From the NCBI GenBank assembly GCA_017983975.1, contig JAGOAL010000007.1, forward strand, positions 1 to 64,000: a stretch of DNA of 64,000 nt. Direction: 5' to 3'. The DNA comes from Flavobacterium sp. Its GTDB lineage: Bacteria > Bacteroidota > Bacteroidia > Flavobacteriales > Flavobacteriaceae. Positions 53,099 through 60,136 of this stretch are shown piece after piece. A program made the translations under genes and the position numbers. The notes under the pieces were generated by a model. The model saw nothing but the letters and a program-made list of their open reading frames with translations. It ran no database searches and had not been told where the DNA came from. How positions within the stretch are numbered: position 1 is the first letter of the stretch; every line of letters begins with the position of its first letter.

Positions 53099-53719
53099 AT
53101 GAAGAAACTATTATTAATAACTTTAATTCTTACTTCTATAACAACTTATAGTCAAGAAGAAAAAATACAAATGATTTCTAAATTTGATTATCCTGAAGAT
53201 AATCGTGAATATATAATGGGAAATTTTCTTGGAATAGATAAACTCGATTTTAGTTTTACAAATTCAGAAAAATTAATTGGGAAAAATTTTAAAATTACTC
53301 TACGTAAATATAAAAACGGGAAAATTGAAATTGAAAAAATTGTCATTAACACTAAGGGCGAAGGATTACCTACGATTAAAAAAGATTTTAAGTTCTCTTT
53401 AATAACCCAACAGATACTAAACAATGAAAAGATTGCTTTTTTCTTTCCTGGATTTTTTAATAAACAAATTTTTGACGTTAATAAAAAATTTAAAGATGGT
53501 ACAATGTTACTTAGAGAAGTAACTGGAGGTGATGAAAAGATTAATTTTGAAATTGGAAAAGAAACACAAATTGCTTTAATTACACCGCCAAATGACAATC
53601 CAGATAAAGGCAATTTAGGATATTGTGAAGTATCAAAAGGAAATATTGATGTTGAAAAATGGTATGAAAAATATAAAATTTCGGAATTTTTCTTAATCTA
53701 CTTAATTGTTGAAGAATAA
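53099..53719 (+). CDS. Cassette 3: exported protein of unknown function
   Basis: A 206-residue protein with a signal peptide at 1-18 (LTSITTYSQE end). The mature part is lysine-rich, with beta-type segments such as NFKITLRKYKNGKIEIEKIVIN and a middle block GMLLREVTGGDEKINFEIGK-like. I recognise no family. It occupies the whole cassette. The start ATG follows the leader TACGTAA shared with cassette 5. Confidence 0.7.
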   Translation: MKKLLLITLILTSITTYSQEEKIQMISKFDYPEDNREYIMGNFLGIDKLDFSFTNSEKLIGKNFKITLRKYKNGKIEIEKIVINTKGEGLPTIKKDFKFSLITQQILNNEKIAFFFPGFFNKQIFDVNKKFKDGTMLLREVTGGDEKINFEIGKETQIALITPPNDNPDKGNLGYCEVSKGNIDVEKWYEKYKISEFFLIYLIVEE

Positions 53720-53725
53720 TAACTG

Positions 53726-53845
53726 TTGCTAACAGCCGTTTGGCAAAATTGCGAATTTTGTGATAAATTCACGTTTGCGTTCCGCAAGAAATTTTATCTT
53801 TGATAGAAAATTTCGCAACCTCGCCAAGCCCCAAAACGTTGGCAG
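53726..53845 (+). repeat. attC-like site 3
   Basis: Inverse core TTGCTAAC (53726-53733) is complementary to GTTAGCAA at the start of cassette 3. Arms from GTTTGGCAAAATTGCGAA and TTCGCAACCTCGCCAAGC pair at 14 of 18. The 3' core is GTTGGCAG at 53838. TATCTTTG at 53795-53802 with TTTG 17 nt upstream forms a promoter facing cassette 4. Confidence 0.75.
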
Positions 53846-53872
53846 TAACCATAAAAAAAACTCTCCGTAAAA

Positions 53873-53903
53873 TTTGATATTATACCAAAACTTGGTATAT
53901 TTG
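53873..53903 (+). promoter_or_regulatory. Promoter and operator of the parDE cassette
   Basis: TTTG at 53873-53876, a 19-nt spacer and TATATTTG at 53896-53903 form a full promoter. TATACCAA-AAC-TTGGTATA at 53881-53899 is a perfect palindrome overlapping the -7 box, the expected binding site for a ParD-type repressor. Confidence 0.75.
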
Positions 53904-53923
53904 TTTTTTTAAATTTATTTGTC

Positions 53924-54172
53924 ATGGCAAAAAACACATCAATACTATTAGGAGATTATTTTGATGATTTTATTAATCAGCAATTAAGAAGTGGTCGGTT
54001 TTCTTCAGCAAGCGAAGTTGTAAGAACTGCATTAAGAATGTTTGAGCAAGAAGAATCAAAAAAAGCTGAACTTATCAAAGAACTTAAAAAAGGAGAAAAA
54101 TCTGGATTTGTAAAAGATTTTAACAGAAATACTTTTTTAAAGGATTTACATAACAAACATTTGAGTAAGTGA
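53924..54172 (+). CDS. Cassette 4: ParD-family antitoxin
   Basis: An 82-residue ribbon-helix-helix protein of the ParD type. SILLGDYFDDFINQQLRSGRFSSASEVVRTALRMFEQEE holds the family core, of which SGRFSSASEVVR is diagnostic. The lysine-rich tail would bind and neutralise the toxin. It should repress its own operon by binding the palindrome at 53881-53899. It overlaps the toxin gene by 4 nt. Confidence 0.9.
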   Translation: MAKNTSILLGDYFDDFINQQLRSGRFSSASEVVRTALRMFEQEESKKAELIKELKKGEKSGFVKDFNRNTFLKDLHNKHLSK

Positions 54173-54468
54173 ATTACAAAATAAGTAAAGAAGCTTCAAA
54201 TGATCTTGAAAAAATTTGGCTTTATACAATTGAAACTTGGTCTGTAGAACAAGCTGACAGGTATTTAAATTTGATTTTTGATGAAATAGAATATCTATGT
54301 CAAAAACCAAATTCTGGTTCTGATTTTAGCCATGTCAGAAAAGATTATTTACGTTCTCGGGTCAAATCTCATTTTATTTTCTACAAAATCAACGAAAAAC
54401 AAAGTGAGTTAGAGATTATCAGAATTCTCCATCAACAAATGGATATAAAAAATCGGCTAAACGAATAA
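54169..54468 (+). CDS. Cassette 4: ParE/RelE-family toxin
   Basis: A 99-residue toxin starting with GTG that overlaps the antitoxin stop in GTGA, so translation is coupled. YKISKEASNDLEKIWLYTIETWSVEQADRYLNLI and the C-terminal DYLRSRVKSHFIFYKI..LEIIRILHQQMD pattern are typical of ParE, which poisons DNA gyrase, though some relatives cleave mRNA. Toxin-antitoxin cassettes are common in sedentary integrons, where they are thought to stabilise the array. Confidence 0.9.
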   Translation: MNYKISKEASNDLEKIWLYTIETWSVEQADRYLNLIFDEIEYLCQKPNSGSDFSHVRKDYLRSRVKSHFIFYKINEKQSELEIIRILHQQMDIKNRLNE

Positions 54469-54476
54469 AATGGCAA

Positions 54477-54600
54477 CTACTAACAGCGGTTTGCTTCATT
54501 TTCATACGGAAAATCCGCTGCTGAATGGAATGTTTTGTTATATTTGTAATGGCTTGGTATTGGTGCAACGCCACTGAGAGCAAGCCGCAGAACGTTACCG
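54477..54600 (+). repeat. attC-like site 4, degenerate
   Basis: Inverse core CTACTAAC ends at 54484. The outer arms GCGGTTTGCT and AGCAAGCCGC pair (9 of 10), but the inner part does not pair well. The 3' core GTTACCG is at 54594. The inverse core does not match the start of cassette 4 (GTTGGCAG). TATATTTG lies at 54539-54546. Confidence 0.6.
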
Positions 54601-54626
54601 GCTATTTTGGCCGAAAAAATACGTAA

Positions 54627-55196
54627 ATGAATATACTAATATTTTCAAGTTTTATAATGTTTGCAATTTTATTGCTTCAATATTTTTATTCGGCTAAAAA
54701 AGGAATAAAACTGATTGCTATTTTTGCTATTTTAATTGCTTTTTTTGCATTAGGATTAAATCATCTTTTCAATTCTTGCTTTGGAGCTTCAACGCCAATC
54801 GACCTAATAACTAAAAATATAACTGACCAGAATTTAAAAATATACGCAATCACATTTTGGGACAATAGTTGGAGCGGCAATGGAAACTTTGTAAATTATG
54901 ACACTGAACTTAAACCGAATAAATCATCTGAATTTTGCATAGACAACGACAATGGAAAATTCTGGCTGGTAGCCAAAAACAACAATAATGAAATTAAGTA
55001 TCTTCAAGAAATAACTGACAACAAGAGTAAATATATTTTCAAAATAGACTTATCTAACGAAATAGAAGTAGAGAAAGCACAAATTGCAAAAGAACTTACT
55101 TTTAAAAAAGACAAAACAGTAGAACTTGAGAAATATTTAATTTTGACTAACATAATATTAATTGGGTTACTGATATTTAAAATAATGAAAAAATAA
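54627..55196 (+). CDS. Cassette 5: membrane protein of unknown function
   Basis: A 189-residue protein with two N-terminal membrane helices (about 1-20 and 25-50), a soluble middle domain (LKIYAITFWDNSWSGNGNFVNYD, SSEFCIDNDNGKFWLVAKNN) and one C-terminal helix at about 168-186. No family is recognised. It fills the cassette. The ATG follows AAAAAATACGTAA, the same leader as cassette 3. Confidence 0.7.
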   Translation: MNILIFSSFIMFAILLLQYFYSAKKGIKLIAIFAILIAFFALGLNHLFNSCFGASTPIDLITKNITDQNLKIYAITFWDNSWSGNGNFVNYDTELKPNKSSEFCIDNDNGKFWLVAKNNNNEIKYLQEITDNKSKYIFKIDLSNEIEVEKAQIAKELTFKKDKTVELEKYLILTNIILIGLLIFKIMKK

Positions 55197-55200
55197 AAAC

Positions 55201-55334
55201 AGCTGGTAACAGCCGTTTCTCGCAATTGCGAATATTTTGGTAGCATCAACATTTTTGTTCGCAATAATTTTTATCTTATCCGAAAATATGCAGTTCCGAA
55301 CTTCGCAACCTCGCCAAGCGCCGGAACGTTATAA
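55201..55334 (+). repeat. attC-like site 5
   Basis: Inverse core AGCTGGTAAC (55201-55210) pairs with GTTACCGGCT at the start of cassette 5 with one G-T wobble. The arms begin GCCGTTTCTCGCAATTGCGAA and end TTCGCAACCTCGCCAAGC, with 14 of 21 positions complementary. The 3' core is GTTATAA at 55328. The loop has only a weak promoter box, TATCTTAT. Confidence 0.72.
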
Positions 55335-55352
55335 CTTAGTTTAAAAACCACT

Positions 55353-55844
55353 ATGAAAAAGATATTCCTAATTCTAACAATTATGTTATTTTGTATTGGT
55401 TGCAAAAGCAAACTGACACAGAAAAAAACAACACTAATACAGTTTGCTGAAAAAGAAATAGAATCGGGTTTTGTAAATAAAAATCCACTAATTATATACA
55501 ATGGAAAACCAATAGGAAAATTTTCTGAAATTGACCGTTCACTGGACTTATTTAACAAAGAAATAAGATCCCCTTATAGCTTTCCAAAAGAATCCACGAT
55601 TATGGTTGAAATTTTTGGAAATGATGCAAAGGGAGGAATTATTAGCTTTGAGGATAGAATTTTGTTTTACTGTAAAAAGCCTCCTATGCGGTTACATATT
55701 GTAAATGACAAGATTGTCGGAGCTGATGATTTCGCTAGCACTAATCCTAAAAAAATTAAAAAATATTCTGAAATGAATTGGTTGAAAAGAGAAAAAGATA
55801 CAGCATACATCTATTCTCATATTTATTTATTTATTACCGAATAG
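55353..55844 (+). CDS. Cassette 6: lipoprotein of unknown function
   Basis: A 163-residue lipoprotein with lipobox FCIGC near residue 15. The mature region LIIYNGKPIGKFSEIDRSLDLFNKEI and the later VEIFGNDAKGGIISFEDRILFYC suggest a small alpha/beta domain, seen by eye only. No family is recognised. It is the last cassette before purC. Confidence 0.7.
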   Translation: MKKIFLILTIMLFCIGCKSKLTQKKTTLIQFAEKEIESGFVNKNPLIIYNGKPIGKFSEIDRSLDLFNKEIRSPYSFPKESTIMVEIFGNDAKGGIISFEDRILFYCKKPPMRLHIVNDKIVGADDFASTNPKKIKKYSEMNWLKREKDTAYIYSHIYLFITE

Positions 55845-55849
55845 AGAAA

Positions 55850-55985
55850 CAACTGCTAACAGGTGTTTCATGAAATTGGGGCTTTAAGGCTAAATTTGAA
55901 GGTAATTTCATATATTTGGCTTCAGTGGTTATTGAATGGTTTGGGAATATAAACCCCAACTTCATGAAGCCCCTGGACGTTAAAT
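55850..55985 (+). repeat. attC-like site 6 (last)
   Basis: Inverse core CTGCTAAC ends at 55860. Arms GGTGTTTCATGAAATTGGGG and CCCCAACTTCATGAAGCCCC pair at 17 of 20. The 3' core is GTTAAAT at 55979. TATATTTG lies at 55911-55918. The inverse core does not match the start of cassette 6, as in cassette 4. Confidence 0.78.
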
Positions 55986-56020
55986 AGCTGTTTATGGCTA
56001 CGCACCATTTTTAAAGTATA

Positions 56021-56056
56021 AACAAAAAATCCTGAGAAAACTCAGGATTTTTTGTT
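56021..56056. terminator. Terminator after purC
   Basis: AAATCCTGAG / CTCAGGATTT arms around AAAA, with A and T runs on both sides. Confidence 0.88.
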
Positions 56057-56072
56057 TATAAGTCTTAAAAGT

Positions 56073-57023
56073 TTATCTATTTTCTAAATAACGCATAACA
56101 TTTTTCTCAATACGTTCTTGTATATTCGTTATATCGGCTTTTACAAAAGATTCCCCAATGATGTTTTCGAATAATTCAATGTATCGCTCTGAAACGGTTT
56201 CAATATATTCATCCGTCATGTTTGGAATTTGTTGCCCTTCTTTGCCTTGAAAACCATTTTCAATCAACCAGCGACGCACGAACTCTTTTGACAATTGCTT
56301 TTGCTCTTCGTTGTTGTTTTGTCTTTCTTGGTAGCCTTCTGCATAAAAATAACGCGAAGAATCTGGCGTATGAATTTCGTCAATCAACACGATTTGACCG
56401 TCTTTGGTTTTCCCAAATTCATATTTTGTATCTACTAAAATTAATCCGCGAGACGCTGCAATTTCAGTTCCTCTTTGGTACAACGCTCTGGTGTATTTTT
56501 CTAAGATTAAATAATCTGCTTCGGTTACAATTCCGTTGGCTAAAATAGCTTCACGCGAAATATCTTCGTCGTGCGAACCGTTATCGGCTTTGGTGGTTGG
56601 TGTTATGATTGGTGTTGGAAAACGATCGTTTTCTTTTAATCCTTCGGGCATTGTAACCCCACAAAGGATTCTTCTTCCTGCTGCATATTCACGAGCAGCA
56701 TGCCCAGATAAATACCCACGAATAACCATTTCCACTTTAAAAGGTTCGCATAAATGCCCTACCGCGACATTTGGATCAGGTGTCGCTACTAACCAATTGG
56801 GAACAATATCGGAAGTCAATTCCATGAACTTCGTCGCAATTTGGTTTAAAATTTGTCCTTTATAAGGAATTCCTTTGGGTAAAACCACATCAAATGCCGA
56901 AAGTCGATCAGTTGCCACCATCACTAATAAGTCATCATTGATGTTGTACACTTCTCTAACTTTTCCTCTGTAAACCGATTTTTGTCCTGGAAAATTAAAA
57001 TTTGTAGTGGTAATTGTATTCAT
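56073..57023 (-). CDS. purC: Phosphoribosylaminoimidazole-succinocarboxamide synthase
   Basis: PurC joins aspartate to CAIR using ATP to form SAICAR, the substrate of PurB. From ATG 57023 it is 316 residues, the longer eukaryote-like type. [53 protein letters not shown], and [31 protein letters not shown] are family motifs, of which RGKVREVY and [10 protein letters not shown] are diagnostic. The longer ATG at 57068 lies upstream of the promoter and is rejected. Confidence 0.96.
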   Translation of the reverse strand: MNTITTTNFNFPGQKSVYRGKVREVYNINDDLLVMVATDRLSAFDVVLPKGIPYKGQILNQIATKFMELTSDIVPNWLVATPDPNVAVGHLCEPFKVEMVIRGYLSGHAAREYAAGRRILCGVTMPEGLKENDRFPTPIITPTTKADNGSHDEDISREAILANGIVTEADYLILEKYTRALYQRGTEIAASRGLILVDTKYEFGKTKDGQIVLIDEIHTPDSSRYFYAEGYQERQNNNEEQKQLSKEFVRRWLIENGFQGKEGQQIPNMTDEYIETVSERYIELFENIIGESFVKADITNIQERIEKNVMRYLENR

Positions 57024-57048
57024 GTGTTGTGTTGTTTGTTGTGTGGTG

Positions 57049-57056
57049 CAAAAGTA
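57049..57056 (-). promoter_or_regulatory. Promoter -7 element for purC
   Basis: The minus strand reads TACTTTTG followed by CACC, 25 nt before the start, with a leader of ACAACA-type repeats. Confidence 0.65.
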
Positions 57057-57097
57057 AAAAAAAGACACTAATATTAGTGTCTCTTTTTAGGAATAAT

Positions 57098-58051
57098 TTA
57101 ATCGTTATTTTCAATGCTTTTATACGCATCAATAATTTTCTTGACTAATCTATGGCGTACAATATCTTTGTCGTCTAAATAGATGATGCCTACCCCTTCT
57201 ACATCTTTTAAGATGAGAATCGCTTCTTTCAATCCTGAAATTGTTCTTCTAGGTAAATCTACCTGACCAGGGTCCCCTGTAATCATGAATTTGGCGTTTT
57301 TTCCCATTCGCGTTAAGAACATTTTCATTTGGGAATGGGTCGTATTTTGGGCTTCGTCTAAAATCACAAAGGCATTATCTAACGTGCGACCACGCATAAA
57401 GGCTAATGGAGCAATTTGAATAATCCCTTTTAGAATATAATCTTCTAGCGTTTGTGGCGGCAGCATATCGCGCAACGCATCATATAACGGCTGCATGTAA
57501 GGATCTAATTTTTCCTTCATGTCGCCAGGAAGAAACCCAAGATTTTCGCCGGCTTCGACCGCTGGACGCGTTAAAATAATGCGCTTAACTTGTTTTTCTT
57601 TTAACGCTTTAACCGCCATAGCTACTCCGGTATAGGTTTTACCCGTTCCTGCAGGGCCAATAGCAAACACCATATCATTTTTATAAATAGTATCGACTAA
57701 TTTTTGTTGGTTAGGTGTCATTGCCTTGATAAGCTTTCCTCCTATTCCATGCACAAGAATTTTATCGCGATCATGCATGTGTTCCGTGTCATGCTGATGA
57801 CTGGTTTCTAAAACCCGTAGAATAACATTATCATCAATACTGTTGTAACGCGAAAAATGATGCATTAATCGTCTAAAACGCGATTCAAATTCGTCTAAAA
57901 TTTCTGCTTCTCCAAATGCTTTTAAAGTAGTACCACGAGCCACAATTTTTAACTTTGGATAATATTTTTTAATGCTTTCTAAATGAGCATCTTGTGTGCC
58001 CCAAAACTCTTTTGGAGCAATGTCGATTAATTCTATGGTTCTTTCGTTCAA
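57098..58051 (-). CDS. PhoH family ATPase
   Basis: A cytosolic P-loop ATPase of the PhoH/YbeZ type, linked to RNA metabolism and often to YbeY. Walker A GPAGTGKTYTGVAM, RPAVEAGENLGFLPGDMKEK, the DEAQNTT Walker B region and TGDPGQVDLPR are clear. The best start is TTG at 58051 (NERTIELIDIAPKEFWG), since the upstream ATG at 58105 would begin in the divergent promoter of the next gene. That gives 317 residues. Confidence 0.9.
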   Translation of the reverse strand: MNERTIELIDIAPKEFWGTQDAHLESIKKYYPKLKIVARGTTLKAFGEAEILDEFESRFRRLMHHFSRYNSIDDNVILRVLETSHQHDTEHMHDRDKILVHGIGGKLIKAMTPNQQKLVDTIYKNDMVFAIGPAGTGKTYTGVAMAVKALKEKQVKRIILTRPAVEAGENLGFLPGDMKEKLDPYMQPLYDALRDMLPPQTLEDYILKGIIQIAPLAFMRGRTLDNAFVILDEAQNTTHSQMKMFLTRMGKNAKFMITGDPGQVDLPRRTISGLKEAILILKDVEGVGIIYLDDKDIVRHRLVKKIIDAYKSIENND

Positions 58052-58072
58052 AAGCTTTGTTTTTTTAATTAT

Positions 58073-58102
58073 TTTTGGAACGCTAAATTTGTAGTAGCTT
58101 TG
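58073..58102 (+). promoter_or_regulatory. Promoter for the SAM hydroxide adenosyltransferase gene
   Basis: TTTG at 58073-58076, 18 nt, then TAGCTTTG at 58095-58102. The ATG is 55 nt downstream. Confidence 0.6.
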
Positions 58103-58157
58103 CAATCAAATTTAGTAAAAACAACAGTTGCTTTGTAAATAAGTTATAAACAAAAAA

Positions 58158-58988
58158 ATGTCAATAATTACGCTAACTACCGATTTTGGACACAAAGACT
58201 ATTTTGTAGGTGCTTTGAAAGGAAAAATAGTGTCTGAATTAAACGATGCAACGATAATTGATATTTCGCATGACATTGATTTATTCAATACTTTAGAAGC
58301 TAGTTATTGCATTGAAGCAGCTTATTCAAATTTTCCCAAAGGAACTATTCACATTATTGGTGTAGATAGTGAGCGCGTAGGCGATACGCAACATATTGCA
58401 TTGCAATGGGACGATCATTTTTTCATTTGTGCCGATAATGGTATTTTAAATGTATTACTGCAAAAAAAGGTGGCTCAAAAAATAGTGGCAATTAATATTC
58501 ATGAACGACTAAATACTAATGCAAGTGATATGGATGTTTTTGTAGCCGTTGCAGCACATATAGCTCGAGGTGGTTTATTGAATGTTATTGGTAAAGAAAT
58601 TAACGAATTAAAACCTGTTAATGCAGTCAATCCGATAGTTTCAAATGATTTATCTTCAGTAAAAGGACAAATTATTTATATTGATTCTTTTGGTAATTGT
58701 GTGACCAATATTTCTCAAAAGCAGTTTATTGAAGTGGCTCGCAAACGGAAATTTGAAATTCAAGTAAAAAATAAAAAGCTAAATCGTATCCATAAAAACT
58801 ATTCCGATTTTCCGGTGGTTGAAAAGAAACAATTGAAAGATTTTGAAGGCGACTTTTTAGCCCTATTTAACGAAAATGGTTTTCTAGAAATCGCTATTTA
58901 TAAAAGTAACCCAAAGACCGTTGGCTCTGCTTCTACTTTATTAGGCATCAAATTTAGAGATACTATAACTATCGAATTTAAAAATTAA
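58158..58988 (+). CDS. SAM hydroxide adenosyltransferase (DUF62 family)
   Basis: A 276-residue enzyme expected to split S-adenosylmethionine with water to adenosine and methionine. ITLTTDFGHKDYFVGALKGKI at the start, SHDIDLFN, ADNGILNVLL, IDSFGNCVTNIS and the C-terminal NGFLEIAI...GSASTLLGI pattern are typical of the DUF62 family, which also contains fluorinases and chlorinases; the loop insert of fluorinases is absent by length. Physiological role is unknown. It precedes a small monooxygenase-like gene by 3 nt. Confidence 0.9.
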   Translation: MSIITLTTDFGHKDYFVGALKGKIVSELNDATIIDISHDIDLFNTLEASYCIEAAYSNFPKGTIHIIGVDSERVGDTQHIALQWDDHFFICADNGILNVLLQKKVAQKIVAINIHERLNTNASDMDVFVAVAAHIARGGLLNVIGKEINELKPVNAVNPIVSNDLSSVKGQIIYIDSFGNCVTNISQKQFIEVARKRKFEIQVKNKKLNRIHKNYSDFPVVEKKQLKDFEGDFLALFNENGFLEIAIYKSNPKTVGSASTLLGIKFRDTITIEFKN

Positions 58989-58991
58989 ACC

Positions 58992-59288
58992 ATGTTTATA
59001 CGAATTGTAAAAATGCGTTTTCACGAAGATAAAATTGAGGCTTTTCTATCTAATTTTGAAGCCGTGAAGCAACACATTCGCAATTTTGAAGGCAATCAGT
59101 TTTTAGAATTGTATCAAGATAAAAATGACCAACGTATCTTTTTTACTTACAGTTATTGGGAAAACGAACAAGCGTTAGAAAATTATAGAAACTCGATACT
59201 ATTTAACGAAGTTTGGAGTTATACTAAAACATTATTTAGCGATAAACCCGAAGCGTGGAGTGTGGATCGACTGGTAACTTTGAGTTAG
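58992..59288 (+). CDS. Antibiotic biosynthesis monooxygenase-like protein
   Basis: A 98-residue ABM-domain protein: a ferredoxin-like fold that works as a dimer. FIRIVKMRFHEDKIEAFLSNF, GNQFLELYQDKNDQRIFFTYSYWENEQALENYRNS and the final tryptophan segment match the family, which includes YgiN-type quinol monooxygenases. Activity is unproven. It is probably cotranscribed with the SAM hydroxide adenosyltransferase gene. After it comes a tandem-repeat stretch. Confidence 0.88.
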   Translation: MFIRIVKMRFHEDKIEAFLSNFEAVKQHIRNFEGNQFLELYQDKNDQRIFFTYSYWENEQALENYRNSILFNEVWSYTKTLFSDKPEAWSVDRLVTLS

Positions 59289-59370
59289 GAGTTGGAAGTT
59301 GGGAGATGAGAGTTGGGAGATGAGAGTTGGGAGATGAGAGTTGGGAGATGAGAGATGAGAGATGGGAGGA
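59286..59370 (+). repeat. 14-bp tandem repeats GAGTTGGGAGATGA
   Basis: About four copies of the 14-bp unit, then shorter GAGATGA units, between the ABM-domain gene and gldF. All are purine-rich on this strand. The stretch is related to GAAGTTGGGAGATGG at 29392-29413. Confidence 0.88.
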
Positions 59371-59410
59371 ACTTTTAACCTTTAAAACATAAACATTTAA
59401 TAAAAAATAA

Positions 59411-60136
59411 ATGAAAGCATTATTACTTCGCGAAATTAAATCCTTTTTTGGCTCGCCAATAGGGTATTTAGTTATTGCTATTTTTCTTTTACTCAACGGA
59501 TTATTTCTTTGGGTATTTGAAGGCGAATTCAATATTTTAAACTCAGGGTTTGCCGATTTAAGTCCGTTTTTTAAATTAGCACCGTGGATCTTAATTTTCT
59601 TGATTCCAGCGGTAACCATGCGCAGTTTTTCCGATGAAAAAAAACAAGGAACCATCGAATTATTATTTACCAAACCGCTTTCCAACTGGGACATCGTTAA
59701 TGGAAAATTCCTTGGTGCCTTTATTTTGATTGTTTTAGCAATTGTTCCTACAGTGATTTATGTTTTCACTATTTCACATTTTGGAAATCCGCAAGGCAAT
59801 ATTGACATGGGAAGTACTTTGGGTTCTTATTTTGGTTTATTGTTTTTAATTGCTGCTTACACTGCCATCGGAATATTTGCATCAACTTTATCAGATAACC
59901 AAATTGTTGCTTTCATTATAGCTGTTTTTTGTTGTTTCTTTTTCTACTTTGGATTTGATGGTATTGCTTCTTTTTTAGGAAGTTATAGCGCTATTTTTGC
60001 TTCATTAGGTATGGATTTTCATTTTAAAAGTATGAGTCGCGGCGTTTTAGACACGCGTGATATTATTTATTTCATCAGTGTAACATTCCTTTTTTTAACT
60101 GCAACGGTTTATCAACTTAAATCTTTGAAATGGTAA
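59411..60136 (+). CDS. gldF: Gliding motility ABC transporter permease GldF
   Basis: GldF is the permease half of the GldA-GldF-GldG ABC transporter needed for gliding in some flavobacteria. The 241-residue protein begins MKALLLREIKSFFGSPIGYL, has six membrane helices, and shows the ABC-2 permease block FSDEKKQGTIELLFTKPLSNWDIVNGKF between the first helices. It overlaps gldG by one base in TAATG. GldA, the ATPase, is not in the window, in line with other flavobacteria where it lies elsewhere. Confidence 0.93.
   Translation: MKALLLREIKSFFGSPIGYLVIAIFLLLNGLFLWVFEGEFNILNSGFADLSPFFKLAPWILIFLIPAVTMRSFSDEKKQGTIELLFTKPLSNWDIVNGKFLGAFILIVLAIVPTVIYVFTISHFGNPQGNIDMGSTLGSYFGLLFLIAAYTAIGIFASTLSDNQIVAFIIAVFCCFFFYFGFDGIASFLGSYSAIFASLGMDFHFKSMSRGVLDTRDIIYFISVTFLFLTATVYQLKSLKW

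Larger units (their letters stand above)
51058..55985 (+). mobile_element. Integron-like gene-cassette array (six cassettes, no integrase)
   Basis: Six cassettes of about 650-1110 bp, all with genes on the + strand, are separated by attC-like inverted repeats. Boundaries, taken at the G|TT of the core, are 51058, 51961, 53070, 53838, 54594, 55328 and 55979. Four cassettes (1, 2, 3 and 5) start with bases complementary to the inverse core of their own 3' site (for example GTTGGCAGTA at 51058 with TACTGCCAAC at 51830), which is the hallmark of circular integron cassettes. No integrase gene lies in the window. The flanks are the PhnB-like gene and purC, both chromosomal. Confidence 0.8.

Noticed and set aside
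51832..55985. CRISPR array
   Set aside because: Repeats are 120-138 bp, only similar in structure, and separated by genes of 650-1110 bp; there are no short spacers and no cas genes.
50464..56056. Prophage or integrative conjugative element
   Set aside because: No integrase, capsid, tail, relaxase or transfer gene was seen; every gene in the region is a small cassette gene.
56222..56865. Plus-strand frames of 108 and 109 residues
   Set aside because: They are antisense to purC, which has all family motifs in the other strand.
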